DNA of 24,828 nt from CAZEFK01 sp964511405 (GCA_964511405.1 CAZEFK010000110.1:1-24828); one strand, 5' to 3'. Shown: positions 1 through 7,111, numbered from the stretch's first letter. The notes: generated from the sequence alone by a model not told the origin. Numbers and translations: made by a program.

Positions 1-387
1 GCGAGCTCGGTCGCCGAGTCCCTGCTCACGCGGGCCGGTCTGCGCGACCTGGTTGAGCAGTGTCTGTCCGTGAGCGACGTCGCACGCTTCAAGCCGGCCC
101 CGGAGGCAAACGCCCATGCCGCTGAGCGCTGTGCGGCGCCAGCCGGCGAACTCGCGCTCATCGCCGTTCACCCCTGGGACATCGACGGAGCGCTGCGCGC
201 CGGCTTGCGGCGCCCCCGTGGGGGCGGACGATGCGCCGCTGCTGCCGCCGGCACCGGCGGCAACAGGCGCGCCGATCCTGCGGGTGCGGGGGCTGGGCAA
301 ACGCTACCGGGCCCGGGGCCGCTGGTTCGGGCGCCAGCCGCCGGTCGACGCCGTCGTCGGCCTCGAGCTCGACCTTCATCCCGGTGA
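1..387 (+). pseudogene. HAD-type (haloacid dehalogenase, type II) C-terminal fragment
   Basis: Frame 1 is open from the window edge to a TGA at 385-387. Its first ~70 codons read like the C-terminal third of a type II haloacid dehalogenase of the HAD superfamily: an AESLLTRAGLRDLVEQ helix, then LSVSDVARFKPAPEANAHAA with the conserved KPAPE segment, then ALIAVHPWDIDGALRAGLR with the late HPWD..GA..AGLR motif. Family members hydrolyse a carbon-halogen bond through an N-terminal aspartate, which would lie outside the window. After about position 210 the frame turns into low-complexity Arg/Ala/Gly sequence, because the DNA there codes for the ABC ATPase in frame 2. The natural last ~25-30 residues of a HAD dehalogenase are therefore missing. 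I read this as a gene whose 3' end was lost at a junction near 205-217. The upstream part may be intact outside the window. Confidence 0.6.
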
Positions 388-1081
388 GTTCGTCGGCATC
401 GTCGGCGAGAGCGGCAGCGGCAAGAGCACCGTGGCGCGGCTGCTGGTCGGCCTCGCTGAACCAAGCGCCGGAACCATCGCCATTGACGGCCGTCCGCTCC
501 GGCCGGGCGACCCGGCCGTGCAGCCGCTGCGCCGGGACACTCTCCAGATGGTGTTCCAGGACCCGCAATCCGCGCTCAATCCGCGCCGACCGGTGGCGGC
601 GCTGGTGACCCAGGCCTTGGAGGCCGGCCGCAACCGCACCGGCTGGCCGGAGCGGCTGGCCCGGGCCAAGGCGCTGCTCGGCTTGACCGGACTGCCGCCC
701 GAGGCCGCCGGCCGCTTCCCGGCTCAGCTCAGCGGCGGCCAGCGCCAGCGGGTGAACATCGCCCGCGCCCTGTGCAGCGAGCCCCGGGTCCTGATCGCCG
801 ACGAGATCGTCTCGGGCCTCGACGTCTCGGTCCAGGCGCAGGTGCTGAACCTGCTGCTGACCTTGCGCGAGCAGCGCCAGATCGCGCTGCTGCTGATCAG
901 CCACGACCTGTCGGTGGTTCGCTACCTGTGCAGCCGGGTGCTGGTGATGAGCCAGGGACGGGTGGTCGAGAGCGGCCCGACCGAGGCGGTGTTCGCCGCG
1001 CCGAGCCACTCCTATACCCGGGCCCTGCTGGCGGCGGTGCCGCCGGACGATCCCGACGCGCCCTGGCCGCCTTCGATCTGA
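218..1081 (+). CDS. Peptide-type ABC transporter ATP-binding protein (DppF/OppF-like)
   Basis: This is the cytoplasmic ATPase of a dipeptide/oligopeptide/nickel-type importer. From the GTG at 218 (287 aa) the nucleotide-binding domain is complete: Walker A GESGSGKST near residues 63-71, Q-loop Gln114 in VFQDPQSALNPR, signature LSGGQRQR at 171-178, Walker B VLIADE at 191-196, H-loop His229, and a C-terminal SHSYTRALLAAVP segment typical of DppF/OppF. Walker B is followed by Ile (DEI) where most relatives have Pro. An ATG at 116 gives a longer frame, but 116-210 is better explained as HAD coding in frame 1, so the true start is uncertain and no good ribosome binding site is visible. The Ala/Pro-rich lead-in (residues 1-18) resembles the linker of fused two-domain DppD-DppF proteins, so this may be the second half of a larger ATPase. 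No permease lies beside it. Confidence 0.8.
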   Translation: MGADDAPLLPPAPAATGAPILRVRGLGKRYRARGRWFGRQPPVDAVVGLELDLHPGEFVGIVGESGSGKSTVARLLVGLAEPSAGTIAIDGRPLRPGDPAVQPLRRDTLQMVFQDPQSALNPRRPVAALVTQALEAGRNRTGWPERLARAKALLGLTGLPPEAAGRFPAQLSGGQRQRVNIARALCSEPRVLIADEIVSGLDVSVQAQVLNLLLTLREQRQIALLLISHDLSVVRYLCSRVLVMSQGRVVESGPTEAVFAAPSHSYTRALLAAVPPDDPDAPWPPSI

Positions 1082-1393
1082 CTAGCGCCCGCCTTCGCGC
1101 GGTTCAGGGTACCGATAGTAGCCGGGATTCTCCCATCCCTCGCGAAGCCGTCTATCGCGCTCCCACGCCTCGTGACGGCGCTCGGCCATGCGCAGTTCGT
1201 GCTCATGCCAGCGCTCGCGGCGCCATTCGTCCGCGCGGCGCCCGTCGTACCAACCGGGGTCGTACCAGCCGGGGCCGTACCAGCCGTACCAGTCGGCATG
1301 GGCGGCCAGCGGGACGGCCGTGATCAGCGCGGCGGCGCCCGCGATCGCCAGGATACCGCGCCGGATGGCCGAGCCTCGGGCTTGCGTCGTCAT
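1082..1393 (-). CDS. Small secreted Trp/Tyr/Arg-rich protein
   Basis: This 103-aa protein has a clear Sec signal peptide: a basic start (MTTQARGSAIRRG), a hydrophobic stretch AILAIAGAAALITAVPLAA-like, and an AHA cleavage site near residue 33. The mature part is unusual: a WYGWYGPGWYDPGWYD repeat, then a strongly charged, Arg/Glu/Trp/His-rich helix-like segment, then a Pro/Tyr tail. Similar low-complexity periplasmic proteins of unknown function are common in Alphaproteobacteria. The start is well supported: AAAGGAG lies 7 bases before the ATG. Its stop codon abuts the stop of the convergent ATPase gene. No enzymatic motif is visible and I assign no function. It is transcribed away from the GFA-family gene across a 135-base intergenic region. 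Confidence 0.75.
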   Translation of the reverse strand: MTTQARGSAIRRGILAIAGAAALITAVPLAAHADWYGWYGPGWYDPGWYDGRRADEWRRERWHEHELRMAERRHEAWERDRRLREGWENPGYYRYPEPREGGR

Positions 1394-1474
1394 GAATTGA
1401 CTCCTTTCACCCTCCCCAACGCAGGAAGTGGCGCGGCCCGCCGCCCGGGCAAAGGCGCCGATGCGCTTAAATTT

Positions 1475-1492
1475 CGGTCACGCCGCGGTCAC
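1475..1492. promoter_or_regulatory. Direct repeat CGGTCAC-N4-CGGTCAC, possible response-regulator site
   Basis: Two identical heptamers CGGTCAC (1475-1481 and 1486-1492) are separated by 4 bases, giving an 11-base period in the only intergenic space between the small secreted protein (-) and the GFA protein (+). A 7-4-7 direct repeat is the layout used by PhoB/OmpR-type regulators. The assignment is inference from spacing only. Confidence 0.3.
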
Positions 1493-1528
1493 CTTGCGAG
1501 GCCGGCGCGCGCCGTCCTATCGTTGGTC

Positions 1529-1954
1529 ATGGCCGATCCGCCGCCCGCCAGTGCCGAGGGCTGCTGCCTGTGTGGCGCCGTCCGCTTCCGCATCCGGCTG
1601 CCGCCGAAATGGGTGGCGCACTGCCATTGCTCGATGTGCCGGCGCGCCCATGGCGCCGGCGTGGTCACTTGGGTCGGCGTCGAGGAGACGGCGTTCACGC
1701 TGCTGAGCGCACCGACCTGGTTGGCAGCCTATGCATCGTCGGTGCCGGCGCGGCGCAGCTTCTGCCGCACCTGCGGCACATCCCTGTTCTTCCGGTCCGA
1801 GCGCTGGCCGGGCGAGGTCCATGTGACGCTGGCCAGCCTGCCGCCCAATATCGGCCTGGAACCCCAGGCCCATGTCTATTTCGCCGACCGGGTCCCGTGG
1901 CTCGAGTTCGGTGACCACCTACCCCGACATGCCGGCACCGGCGGCGAGTCCTGA
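1529..1954 (+). CDS. GFA / CENP-V family zinc-binding protein
   Basis: This 141-aa protein matches the glutathione-dependent formaldehyde-activating enzyme (GFA/CENP-V) fold. The zinc-binding motifs are all present: CLCG with Cys13 and Cys15, HCHCSMCRR with Cys32, Cys34 and Cys37, and FCRTCGTSLFF with Cys79 and Cys82. Family members bind two zinc ions. Gfa itself speeds addition of glutathione to formaldehyde, but most homologues, probably including this one, have no proven substrate. Length is normal for the family. The ATG at 1529 was chosen because the family begins shortly before the first CxCG motif; the frame is open far upstream and no strong ribosome binding site precedes it. It lies 12 bases before the SDR gene, so the two are probably co-transcribed. 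Confidence 0.85.
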   Translation: MADPPPASAEGCCLCGAVRFRIRLPPKWVAHCHCSMCRRAHGAGVVTWVGVEETAFTLLSAPTWLAAYASSVPARRSFCRTCGTSLFFRSERWPGEVHVTLASLPPNIGLEPQAHVYFADRVPWLEFGDHLPRHAGTGGES

Positions 1955-1966
1955 GGAGCAAGACCC

Positions 1967-2707
1967 ATGGCCGACAGCAACCGCGACATCGCCGGCACGA
2001 CCGTGCTCGTCACCGGGGCCGGCGGCGGCATCGGCAGCGCGCTGGTGAGCGCCTTCCTGGCCGCCGGCGCGGCCCGGGTGCTGGCTGCCGGAAGGAGGCC
2101 GCCGGCGGCCTCGGACCGGCTGGTGCCGGTGCGGCTGGACGTGACCGACCCCGACTCGATCGCGGCCTTGGCGGCTGCCCATGGCGGCGCGGTCGACATT
2201 CTGGTCAACAACGCCGGCAGCAACCACAATCGCGGCCTGCTCGACGCCGAGACCGTGGATCCGGCGCGCGACGAGATGGCGGTCAACTATTTCGGCCCGC
2301 TGCAGCTGATCCGGGCCCTGGCGCCCGGCTTCCGCGCTCGGGGCCGTGGTGTGATCGTCAACCTCATCACCGTCCTGGCCCACGTCAACCTGCCCTTGAT
2401 GGGCTCGTACTGCGCCAGCAAGGCGGCGCTGCTGTCGCTGACGCAGGGCGTGCGCGCCGAACTGGCGGCGTCGGGCGTGGCCGTGATCGGGGTCCTGCCC
2501 GGCGCCGTCGACACCGTCATGACCAAGGACTTCCCGCCGCCCAAGATGGCGCCGGCCGAGGTCGCGGCCGCGGTCGTCCAGGCGATCCGCGACGGCGCCG
2601 AGGAGGTCTATCCCGGCGACATGGCCCAGGGTCTGCGCCAGGGCTTGGCCACCGATCCCAAGGCGGTCGAGCGGCAGCTGGCGCAGTACCTGCCGCCGCC
2701 CCGATAA
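1967..2707 (+). CDS. SDR family NAD(P)-dependent oxidoreductase
   Basis: This is a 246-aa classical short-chain dehydrogenase. The cofactor motif TGAGGGIG is at residues 16-23, LDVTD at 57-61, NNAG at 81-84, the structural Asn at 107, and the active-site YCASK at 148-152. The usual catalytic Ser, 13 residues before the Tyr, is Thr135 here (VNLITVLAH); a hydroxyl is kept but the substitution is uncommon. An acidic residue (Asp58 in the LDVTD loop) is the common adenine-contact position and does not decide NAD versus NADP. A GAGGAG ribosome binding site precedes the ATG. Its stop abuts the stop of the convergent DUF2237 gene. The substrate is unknown; it is probably in an operon with the GFA protein. 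Confidence 0.9.
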   Translation: MADSNRDIAGTTVLVTGAGGGIGSALVSAFLAAGAARVLAAGRRPPAASDRLVPVRLDVTDPDSIAALAAAHGGAVDILVNNAGSNHNRGLLDAETVDPARDEMAVNYFGPLQLIRALAPGFRARGRGVIVNLITVLAHVNLPLMGSYCASKAALLSLTQGVRAELAASGVAVIGVLPGAVDTVMTKDFPPPKMAPAEVAAAVVQAIRDGAEEVYPGDMAQGLRQGLATDPKAVERQLAQYLPPPR

Positions 2708-3079
2708 CTAGGACAGGTCGATGGCGTGCCGCTTGAGGTCGCTGAGCGGCACCACCTGCAAGGCCCGCTCATGAGTCGAGCGCAGCCGGACGCGCGGGGC
2801 GGCATCGGCGTCGAGCGCCTCCAGCCAGCGCGACGCGCACAGGCACCAGCGGTCGCCCGGCTGCAGCCCCTTGAAGCCGAAGGCCGGCGCCGGCGTGCTG
2901 AGGTCGTTGCCATGGGCCTTGGAGAAGGCCAGGAACTCGGCGGTCATCAGCACGCACACCGTGTGCGAGCCCAGATCCTCGGGCCCGGTATCGCAGCAGC
3001 CGTTGCGATAGAACCCGGTCATCGGATCGGTGCTGCAGGGCTCCAGCGCCTCGCCCAGCACGTTGCGACTGTCGTCCAT
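2708..3079 (-). CDS. DUF2237 family protein
   Basis: This 123-aa protein carries nearly every conserved block of the DUF2237 family: NVLGEALEPCSTDPMTGFYR, GCCDTGPEDLGSHTVCVLMT, EFLAFSKAHGNDLSTP, GLQPGDRWCLCASRW and a late RSTHERALQVV. Six or more cysteines (in EPCS, GCC, TVC, CLC) suggest metal binding or redox chemistry, but no function is established for the family that I can rely on. The start at MDDSRNVLG was chosen because the family begins right before NVLG; a longer frame reaches 3136 but adds only Arg/Pro-rich residues. It is cytoplasmic (no signal peptide) and stands alone, divergent from the Hpt operon. Confidence 0.85.
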   Translation of the reverse strand: MDDSRNVLGEALEPCSTDPMTGFYRNGCCDTGPEDLGSHTVCVLMTAEFLAFSKAHGNDLSTPAPAFGFKGLQPGDRWCLCASRWLEALDADAAPRVRLRSTHERALQVVPLSDLKRHAIDLS

Positions 3080-3233
3080 GATCGATCCCGCCTGCGTCCC
3101 GCGACGCCGCGACCTTGCCGGGGGCGCCGCTCTCACGCAACGGTGCGGGAGGCATATAAGCTATTGCGCCTAGAGCGAATGCCGGTTGACCCTTGTCGGG
3201 ATTGCCTGTCCGAAGTCCCGTAAGACATTCTTA

Positions 3234-3252
3234 GATGCTCTGGCCGAGCATC
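3234..3252. promoter_or_regulatory. Perfect 7-bp inverted repeat upstream of the Hpt operon
   Basis: GATGCTC (3234-3240), a 5-base spacer, and GAGCATC (3246-3252) form a perfect inverted repeat 54 bases before the Hpt start codon, in the 227-base region shared with the divergent DUF2237 gene. It could be a 5'-leader hairpin or an operator. There is no T-run after it, so it is not a terminator. The rest of 3080-3306 shows only a TTGACC at 3186-3191 without a convincing partner hexamer. Confidence 0.35.
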
Positions 3253-3306
3253 CGATCGGTATGGCGGCGCCACGGGCGGAGTCGCCCCCAGACGCAGGAG
3301 GGCAGG

Positions 3307-3981
3307 ATGACGGACTGGGGGGCCGATGCACGGAGCGCCGATGCACGGGGCGCCGGACCGGCCGACAGCTTGCCCGACGCGCTGCCGCCGTTCGACATAC
3401 CCAAGGCACTGGAACGGACCATGGGGCGCCGCGACCTGTTGCGGAAGATGCTGGTGCGCTTCGCCGGCGACTATGCCGATGCGGCGGCGCGGCTCGCCCG
3501 CCTGATTGCCGCCGGCGAGCTGACCGAGGCCATCCGGCTCGCCCATACCCTCAAGGGGCTCGCTCTCACCCTGGAGATCGACGGGCTCGCCGATCCGGCG
3601 CAGGCGCTGGAGCAGGCCTGCCGGACCGGCGCGCTCGACGCGGCGCCGATGCTGATCGGGCGCGTCGAGACGGCGCTGGTGCCGGCGCTCGCGGCGGTCC
3701 GCTCGCTGGCCCCGGCGGCCGACGCACCGGCCGCGGCTGTGGCCGGTGCTGTGGACGGTGCGACCCTGGCGGCGCGGCTCGATGAATTGGACGGCCTTCT
3801 GGCGCGCAACAGCTTCCGCGCCCGGCGCGCCTTCGACGAGCTTCGTCCCGAGCTGGCGGCGGTGGCGCCGGCGGCGCCGGTCGCCGCGATCGCCGATCAC
3901 CTGGCGGCGCTCGACTTCCGGGCCGCGGCCCAGGCGCTGCGGAGCGTCCGCGCCGGGTTGCGCACGCCGGCCGAGGCCTGA
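3307..3981 (+). CDS. Hpt-domain phosphotransfer protein
   Basis: This 224-aa protein carries a histidine phosphotransfer (Hpt) domain at about residues 28-125. The phospho-accepting site is LAHTLKGLALTL with His80 and the invariant Lys83-Gly84, preceded by the typical FAGDYADAAARLARL helix and followed by an LEQACRTG helix. The second half (about 140-220) is a second Ala/Leu-rich helical bundle without a phospho-histidine, as often follows Hpt domains in hybrid kinases. No kinase or receiver domain is attached. The start at 3307 is set by an AGGAGGG site 6 bases upstream; the ATG at 3235 lies inside a hairpin and is rejected. The stop abuts the ATG of the next gene, so the phosphate is probably passed to or from that REC-GGDEF protein. 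Confidence 0.85.
   Translation: MTDWGADARSADARGAGPADSLPDALPPFDIPKALERTMGRRDLLRKMLVRFAGDYADAAARLARLIAAGELTEAIRLAHTLKGLALTLEIDGLADPAQALEQACRTGALDAAPMLIGRVETALVPALAAVRSLAPAADAPAAAVAGAVDGATLAARLDELDGLLARNSFRARRAFDELRPELAAVAPAAPVAAIADHLAALDFRAAAQALRSVRAGLRTPAEA
3322..3351 (+). repeat. Tandem 15-bp repeat, two copies, inside the Hpt gene
   Basis: GCCGATGCACGGAGC (3322-3336) is followed directly by GCCGATGCACGGGGC (3337-3351), with one difference. It encodes ADARS-ADARG in the disordered N-terminus of the Hpt protein, so the length change is in frame and probably neutral. Confidence 0.8.
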
Positions 3982-4911
3982 ATGACCGGCAGGCCCAGCA
4001 TCCTCATCGCCGACGACGAGCCCGCCAACGTCGAGATCCTGGCGGCGCTGTTCGAGGACGACTACGACGTGCTGGTCGCGACCGCCGGCGCCCAGACGCT
4101 GGAGGTCGCGACCAAGCAACGGCCTGATTTGGTGCTGCTGGATATCGTTCTGCCGGATATCGACGGCTATGCGGTGTGCACCGCGCTCAAGGGCGATCCG
4201 CTCACGTCGGACATCCCGGTGATCTTCGTCACCGCGCGCGACGACGTGAGCGCCGAGACGCGGGGCCTCGAGCTGGGGGCGGTCGATTACGTGACCAAGC
4301 CGATCACGCCCGCGGTCGTGCGCATGCGGGTGCGCAACCATATCGAGCTCAAGCGCTCGCGCGACATGCTGGCGCGCCTGGCCCATATCGATGGCCTGAC
4401 CGGCCTGGCCAACCGCCGCCGGTTCGACGAGCAGCTCGACCTGGAGCTGCGCCGCCTGCGCCGGCTGAACGAGCCCTTGTCGCTGGTCATGATGGACGTC
4501 GACCACTTCAAGAAGTTCAACGACGCCTACGGCCACCAGGCCGGCGACGATTGCCTGCGCCAAGTGGCGACGGCCCTCGCCACGGCCCTGCACCGGCCGG
4601 CCGACCTGGCGGCGCGCTATGGCGGCGAGGAGTTCGCGGCCATCCTGCCCGGCACCGACGCCGAGGGTGCGGTCCGCGTGGCCGAGGCGATCCGCGCCGG
4701 CGTGGCCGCCTTGGGCATCCCCCACGCCGCCTCGTCGACTGCCGCCCATGTGACGGTCAGCCTGGGCATCGCGACGGCCTATCCGGCGGCCGGCATCTCC
4801 GGCCGCGAGATCATCGAACTGGCCGACAGCCAGCTCTACCGGGCCAAGACCGAAGGCCGGAACCGCGTCGCGGCGGCCGCACCGGTCCAGGCCGGCGCGG
4901 CGTCCGCCTGA
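3982..4911 (+). CDS. Response regulator diguanylate cyclase (REC-GGDEF)
   Basis: This 309-aa protein makes cyclic di-GMP from two GTP when its receiver domain is phosphorylated. The REC domain (about 5-120) has the acidic pair Asp11-Asp12, the phospho-acceptor Asp54 in LVLLDIVLPDIDG, Thr84 and Lys106. The GGDEF domain (about 135-300) has metal ligand Asp172 in MMDVDHFKKFND and an intact active-site GGEEF at 214-218. An RPAD inhibitory site (205-208) lies exactly five residues before it, so product feedback is expected. The layout is that of PleD/WspR-like regulators with a single REC. It starts directly after the Hpt stop codon, and no sensor kinase is encoded nearby. The following 181 bases (4912-5092) contain no gene and no convincing terminator. 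Confidence 0.93.
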   Translation: MTGRPSILIADDEPANVEILAALFEDDYDVLVATAGAQTLEVATKQRPDLVLLDIVLPDIDGYAVCTALKGDPLTSDIPVIFVTARDDVSAETRGLELGAVDYVTKPITPAVVRMRVRNHIELKRSRDMLARLAHIDGLTGLANRRRFDEQLDLELRRLRRLNEPLSLVMMDVDHFKKFNDAYGHQAGDDCLRQVATALATALHRPADLAARYGGEEFAAILPGTDAEGAVRVAEAIRAGVAALGIPHAASSTAAHVTVSLGIATAYPAAGISGREIIELADSQLYRAKTEGRNRVAAAAPVQAGAASA

Positions 4912-5092
4912 TCGAGGTTGGCACGTCGTCCCCCCGGGCTGCCGCGGTCCCACGGCGCTGGTTTGGTCAGGTGAGTCGCTGCCAGAATCTGCGCGTCACC
5001 TCACAGTCCCCGCGGACGTTCAAATCCCGAGCCCGAAACCAACCATGACTTGGCGTTCCGGGCGGCGGCAAGGTGAGCACCCCTTTCCGCAC

Positions 5093-6286
5093 CTATAGCG
5101 ACCAGCCCTTGATATCCCACACCGGCTTGCCGCGGACGTCGTGGCTGGTGTCCAGGAATGCCGCCGCCGGCGGCTTCTGGCCGACATGGTCGTAGGCAGC
5201 CTTGGCAACGTCGGCGCCCAGCCCCACCACTTCCTTGGCCTTGGCCGCCTTCAACTCCTGTTGGAAGATCGCCTTGGTTGTCGACAGACCAACCAGGCTG
5301 CGGACGTCGCCTTCGGTGATCCAGTTCCAGCCGCGTCGCTCCCACAGCACGGTCGGCACCCAGGCGATCTGCGCAGCGCGGTCGCCGCTCCAGTTCTCGC
5401 CACCGATATCGACCACCCGCTCGGGCGTCGTGGCAACAAGCTGCTCGGTCGCTCGCATGGTCGCGACCAGCAAGGCAGTCACTACCTTCGGATGGTCCTT
5501 TAGGAACGCCTGGCGGACCACCCACCAGATCCGGTGCGGATAGTAGGCTTCGGGCGCGAACGGGGTCTTCGCGAAGCTTGATATGGTCAGGCCGGCACCC
5601 TTGCCCTCCGGCCCGTCATAGGCGGGGCCAGTCTTGCCGTCATTGCGCAGCAGCGTGACCAGAGCCCCCGACGCCTCGGCGGCGCCGGCCAGCGGCGCCA
5701 GGCTCAATACCGCGTCGACGCCCGCTGGCGCGCTGCCGAGTTCGGTCAGCGCATTGATGTTGCGCACCGTAATGCCCAGCGCCTTGGGGTCGGGCGTGCC
5801 GAAATGCGCCTCCAGCATCCGGACCAGCACCAGATGCAGGTCCGAGCCCAGGATGGTCAGCACGGTCTTGCCTTTCAGGCCTTCCAGGTTCGTGATCGGC
5901 GAGCCCTTCGGAACCTGCAGCGGAAAGCTGTTGCCGCCGCCGATGATGCCGATCGGCACCGCCGGGTCGCCGCTGGTCAGCGCCCGGATGCACGGCGTCG
6001 AGCCCAGGTTGCCGAACTGCAGCTGGCCGGCGGCGATGCCCTGCAGCATGCGCAGCAGAACCGGGAAGTTCAGGTATTCGGCATCAATGTCGCCGGCACC
6101 CAGCTCCTTTGCAGCCTGCTCCAGAAGCTTTTGCTTCTGGAGCTGATAGATCAGCGGCGCCTGGTCGTTTGCCAGGCCGACGCCCATGCTGATCTTCAGC
6201 GCCTCGGCGAAAGCCGGGCTGACGCGAACCAGCGGCAGTGCCGTGAGCGCGGCAGCAGTGGCCAGAAGCGAACGTCGTGTCTGCAC
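5093..6286 (-). CDS. NMT1/taurine-nitrate-type ABC substrate-binding protein
   Basis: This 397-aa protein is exported by a twin-arginine-like signal (TRRSLLATAAALTALPLV, cleavage after AFA near residue 27) and binds the substrate of the permease-ATPase genes upstream. The fold is that of the NMT1/SsuA/TauA/NrtA group: an early LQ...LLE helix, QFGNLGSTP and GLKGKTVLTILGSDLH motifs. These proteins carry sulfonates, nitrate, pyrimidines or aromatic acids; the exact ligand is not readable. The start is GTG at 6284-6286 with GGGAGGA five bases before it. It is the last gene of a minus-strand operon and is separated by only 12 bases from the ATPase gene. Its regulatory linkage to a lactonase and dehydratase regulon suggests an organic-acid ligand, which would be atypical. 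Confidence 0.85.
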   Translation of the reverse strand: MQTRRSLLATAAALTALPLVRVSPAFAEALKISMGVGLANDQAPLIYQLQKQKLLEQAAKELGAGDIDAEYLNFPVLLRMLQGIAAGQLQFGNLGSTPCIRALTSGDPAVPIGIIGGGNSFPLQVPKGSPITNLEGLKGKTVLTILGSDLHLVLVRMLEAHFGTPDPKALGITVRNINALTELGSAPAGVDAVLSLAPLAGAAEASGALVTLLRNDGKTGPAYDGPEGKGAGLTISSFAKTPFAPEAYYPHRIWWVVRQAFLKDHPKVVTALLVATMRATEQLVATTPERVVDIGGENWSGDRAAQIAWVPTVLWERRGWNWITEGDVRSLVGLSTTKAIFQQELKAAKAKEVVGLGADVAKAAYDHVGQKPPAAAFLDTSHDVRGKPVWDIKGWSL

Positions 6287-6298
6287 GGAATCCTCCCT

Positions 6299-7111
6299 TT
6301 ATTTCTCTTCGGTGATTGCCTGGGCGGCTTCGTCGCGGATTTCGGTCCACAGCCGCTCGACCAGTCGCGCCAGCTCCGGCGCCGTGCGCAGGGGTGCCCG
6401 CGGCCGTGGCAGCGGGATCTCGGTGACCGCCTTGACCCGGCCAGGCCGGCGCGCCAGCACGACGACGCGGTCGGCCAGCAGCACGGCCTCGTCCAGACCG
6501 TGCGTGACGAAGACGACCGTGGGACGGGGGCCGGCACCCCCGCCGTCACCCCACAGGCGCAGCAGCTCGTCCTGCAGGATGATCCGGGTCTGTAAGTCGA
6601 CCGCCGCCAGCGGCTCGTCCATCAGCCAGACCCGGGGCTCGTTGGCGAGCAGCCGCGCCAGCGCGCAACGCTGGCGCATGCCGCCTGACAGCTCATGCGG
6701 GTAGCGGTCCTCGAAGCCGGTCAGGCCGACCAAGGCGGCCAGCGCCCGCGCTCGCTCGCGCCGCCCGCGGGCCGGGATGCCGCGGGCATGGGGACCGAAC
6801 TCGATGTTGCCCAGCACGGTCCGCCACGGGAACAGCGCGTAATCCTGGAACATCACCCCGCGTTCCGGCCCTGGGCCGGATATCGGCTTGCCGTCGAACA
6901 GCACCTGGCCGCTGGTCGGCTGCGCGAAACCGGCGATCATCGACAGCAGGGTGGACTTGCCGCAGCCCGACGGACCGATGACGCTCAGGAACTCGCCCGG
7001 CCGCACATCAAGGTCGATGCCGCGCAGCGCCTCGACGACGGCGCCGGTGCGCGGCGCCGTGAACGACTTGCCGACCCCCGAGAACTGAATGATCGGCGTC
7101 GTCACATCCAT
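6299..7111 (-). CDS. ABC transporter ATP-binding protein (SsuB/TauB/NrtD type)
   Basis: This 270-aa cytoplasmic ATPase powers the adjacent permeases. Motifs are complete: Walker A GPSGCGKST (46-54), Q-loop Gln89 in MFQDYALFPWRTV, signature LSGGMRQR (141-148), Walker B VWLMDEP (161-167) with catalytic Glu166, and H-loop His204. The FQDYALFPW and VWLMDEPLAAVD forms are characteristic of the taurine/sulfonate/nitrate subfamily. There is a short Gly/Asp-rich insertion (about 188-196, WGDGGGAGP) before the H-loop, slightly longer than usual. The start codon overlaps the end of the upstream permease gene by 10 bases, so the two are translationally coupled. Confidence 0.93.
   Translation of the reverse strand: MDVTTPIIQFSGVGKSFTAPRTGAVVEALRGIDLDVRPGEFLSVIGPSGCGKSTLLSMIAGFAQPTSGQVLFDGKPISGPGPERGVMFQDYALFPWRTVLGNIEFGPHARGIPARGRRERARALAALVGLTGFEDRYPHELSGGMRQRCALARLLANEPRVWLMDEPLAAVDLQTRIILQDELLRLWGDGGGAGPRPTVVFVTHGLDEAVLLADRVVVLARRPGRVKAVTEIPLPRPRAPLRTAPELARLVERLWTEIRDEAAQAITEEK

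Noticed and set aside
116..217. The N-terminal extension of the ATPase frame from the ATG at 116
   Set aside because: Frame 1 across the same bases encodes well-conserved HAD motifs, and the frame 2 translation is Pro/Ser/Arg-rich with no ATPase homology.
3133..4953. A 606-codon minus-strand open frame over the Hpt and GGDEF genes
   Set aside because: It has the same shadow composition and no domain, and both plus-strand genes have intact motifs and ribosome binding sites.
5011..5048. A complete tRNA gene
   Set aside because: Only a T-loop-like string is present. Its flanking bases do not form a five-pair T-stem and no D-arm or anticodon arm is visible upstream.
4912..5092. A rho-independent terminator between the GGDEF gene and the binding-protein gene
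   Set aside because: Short GC inverted repeats exist, but none is followed by a T-run on either strand.
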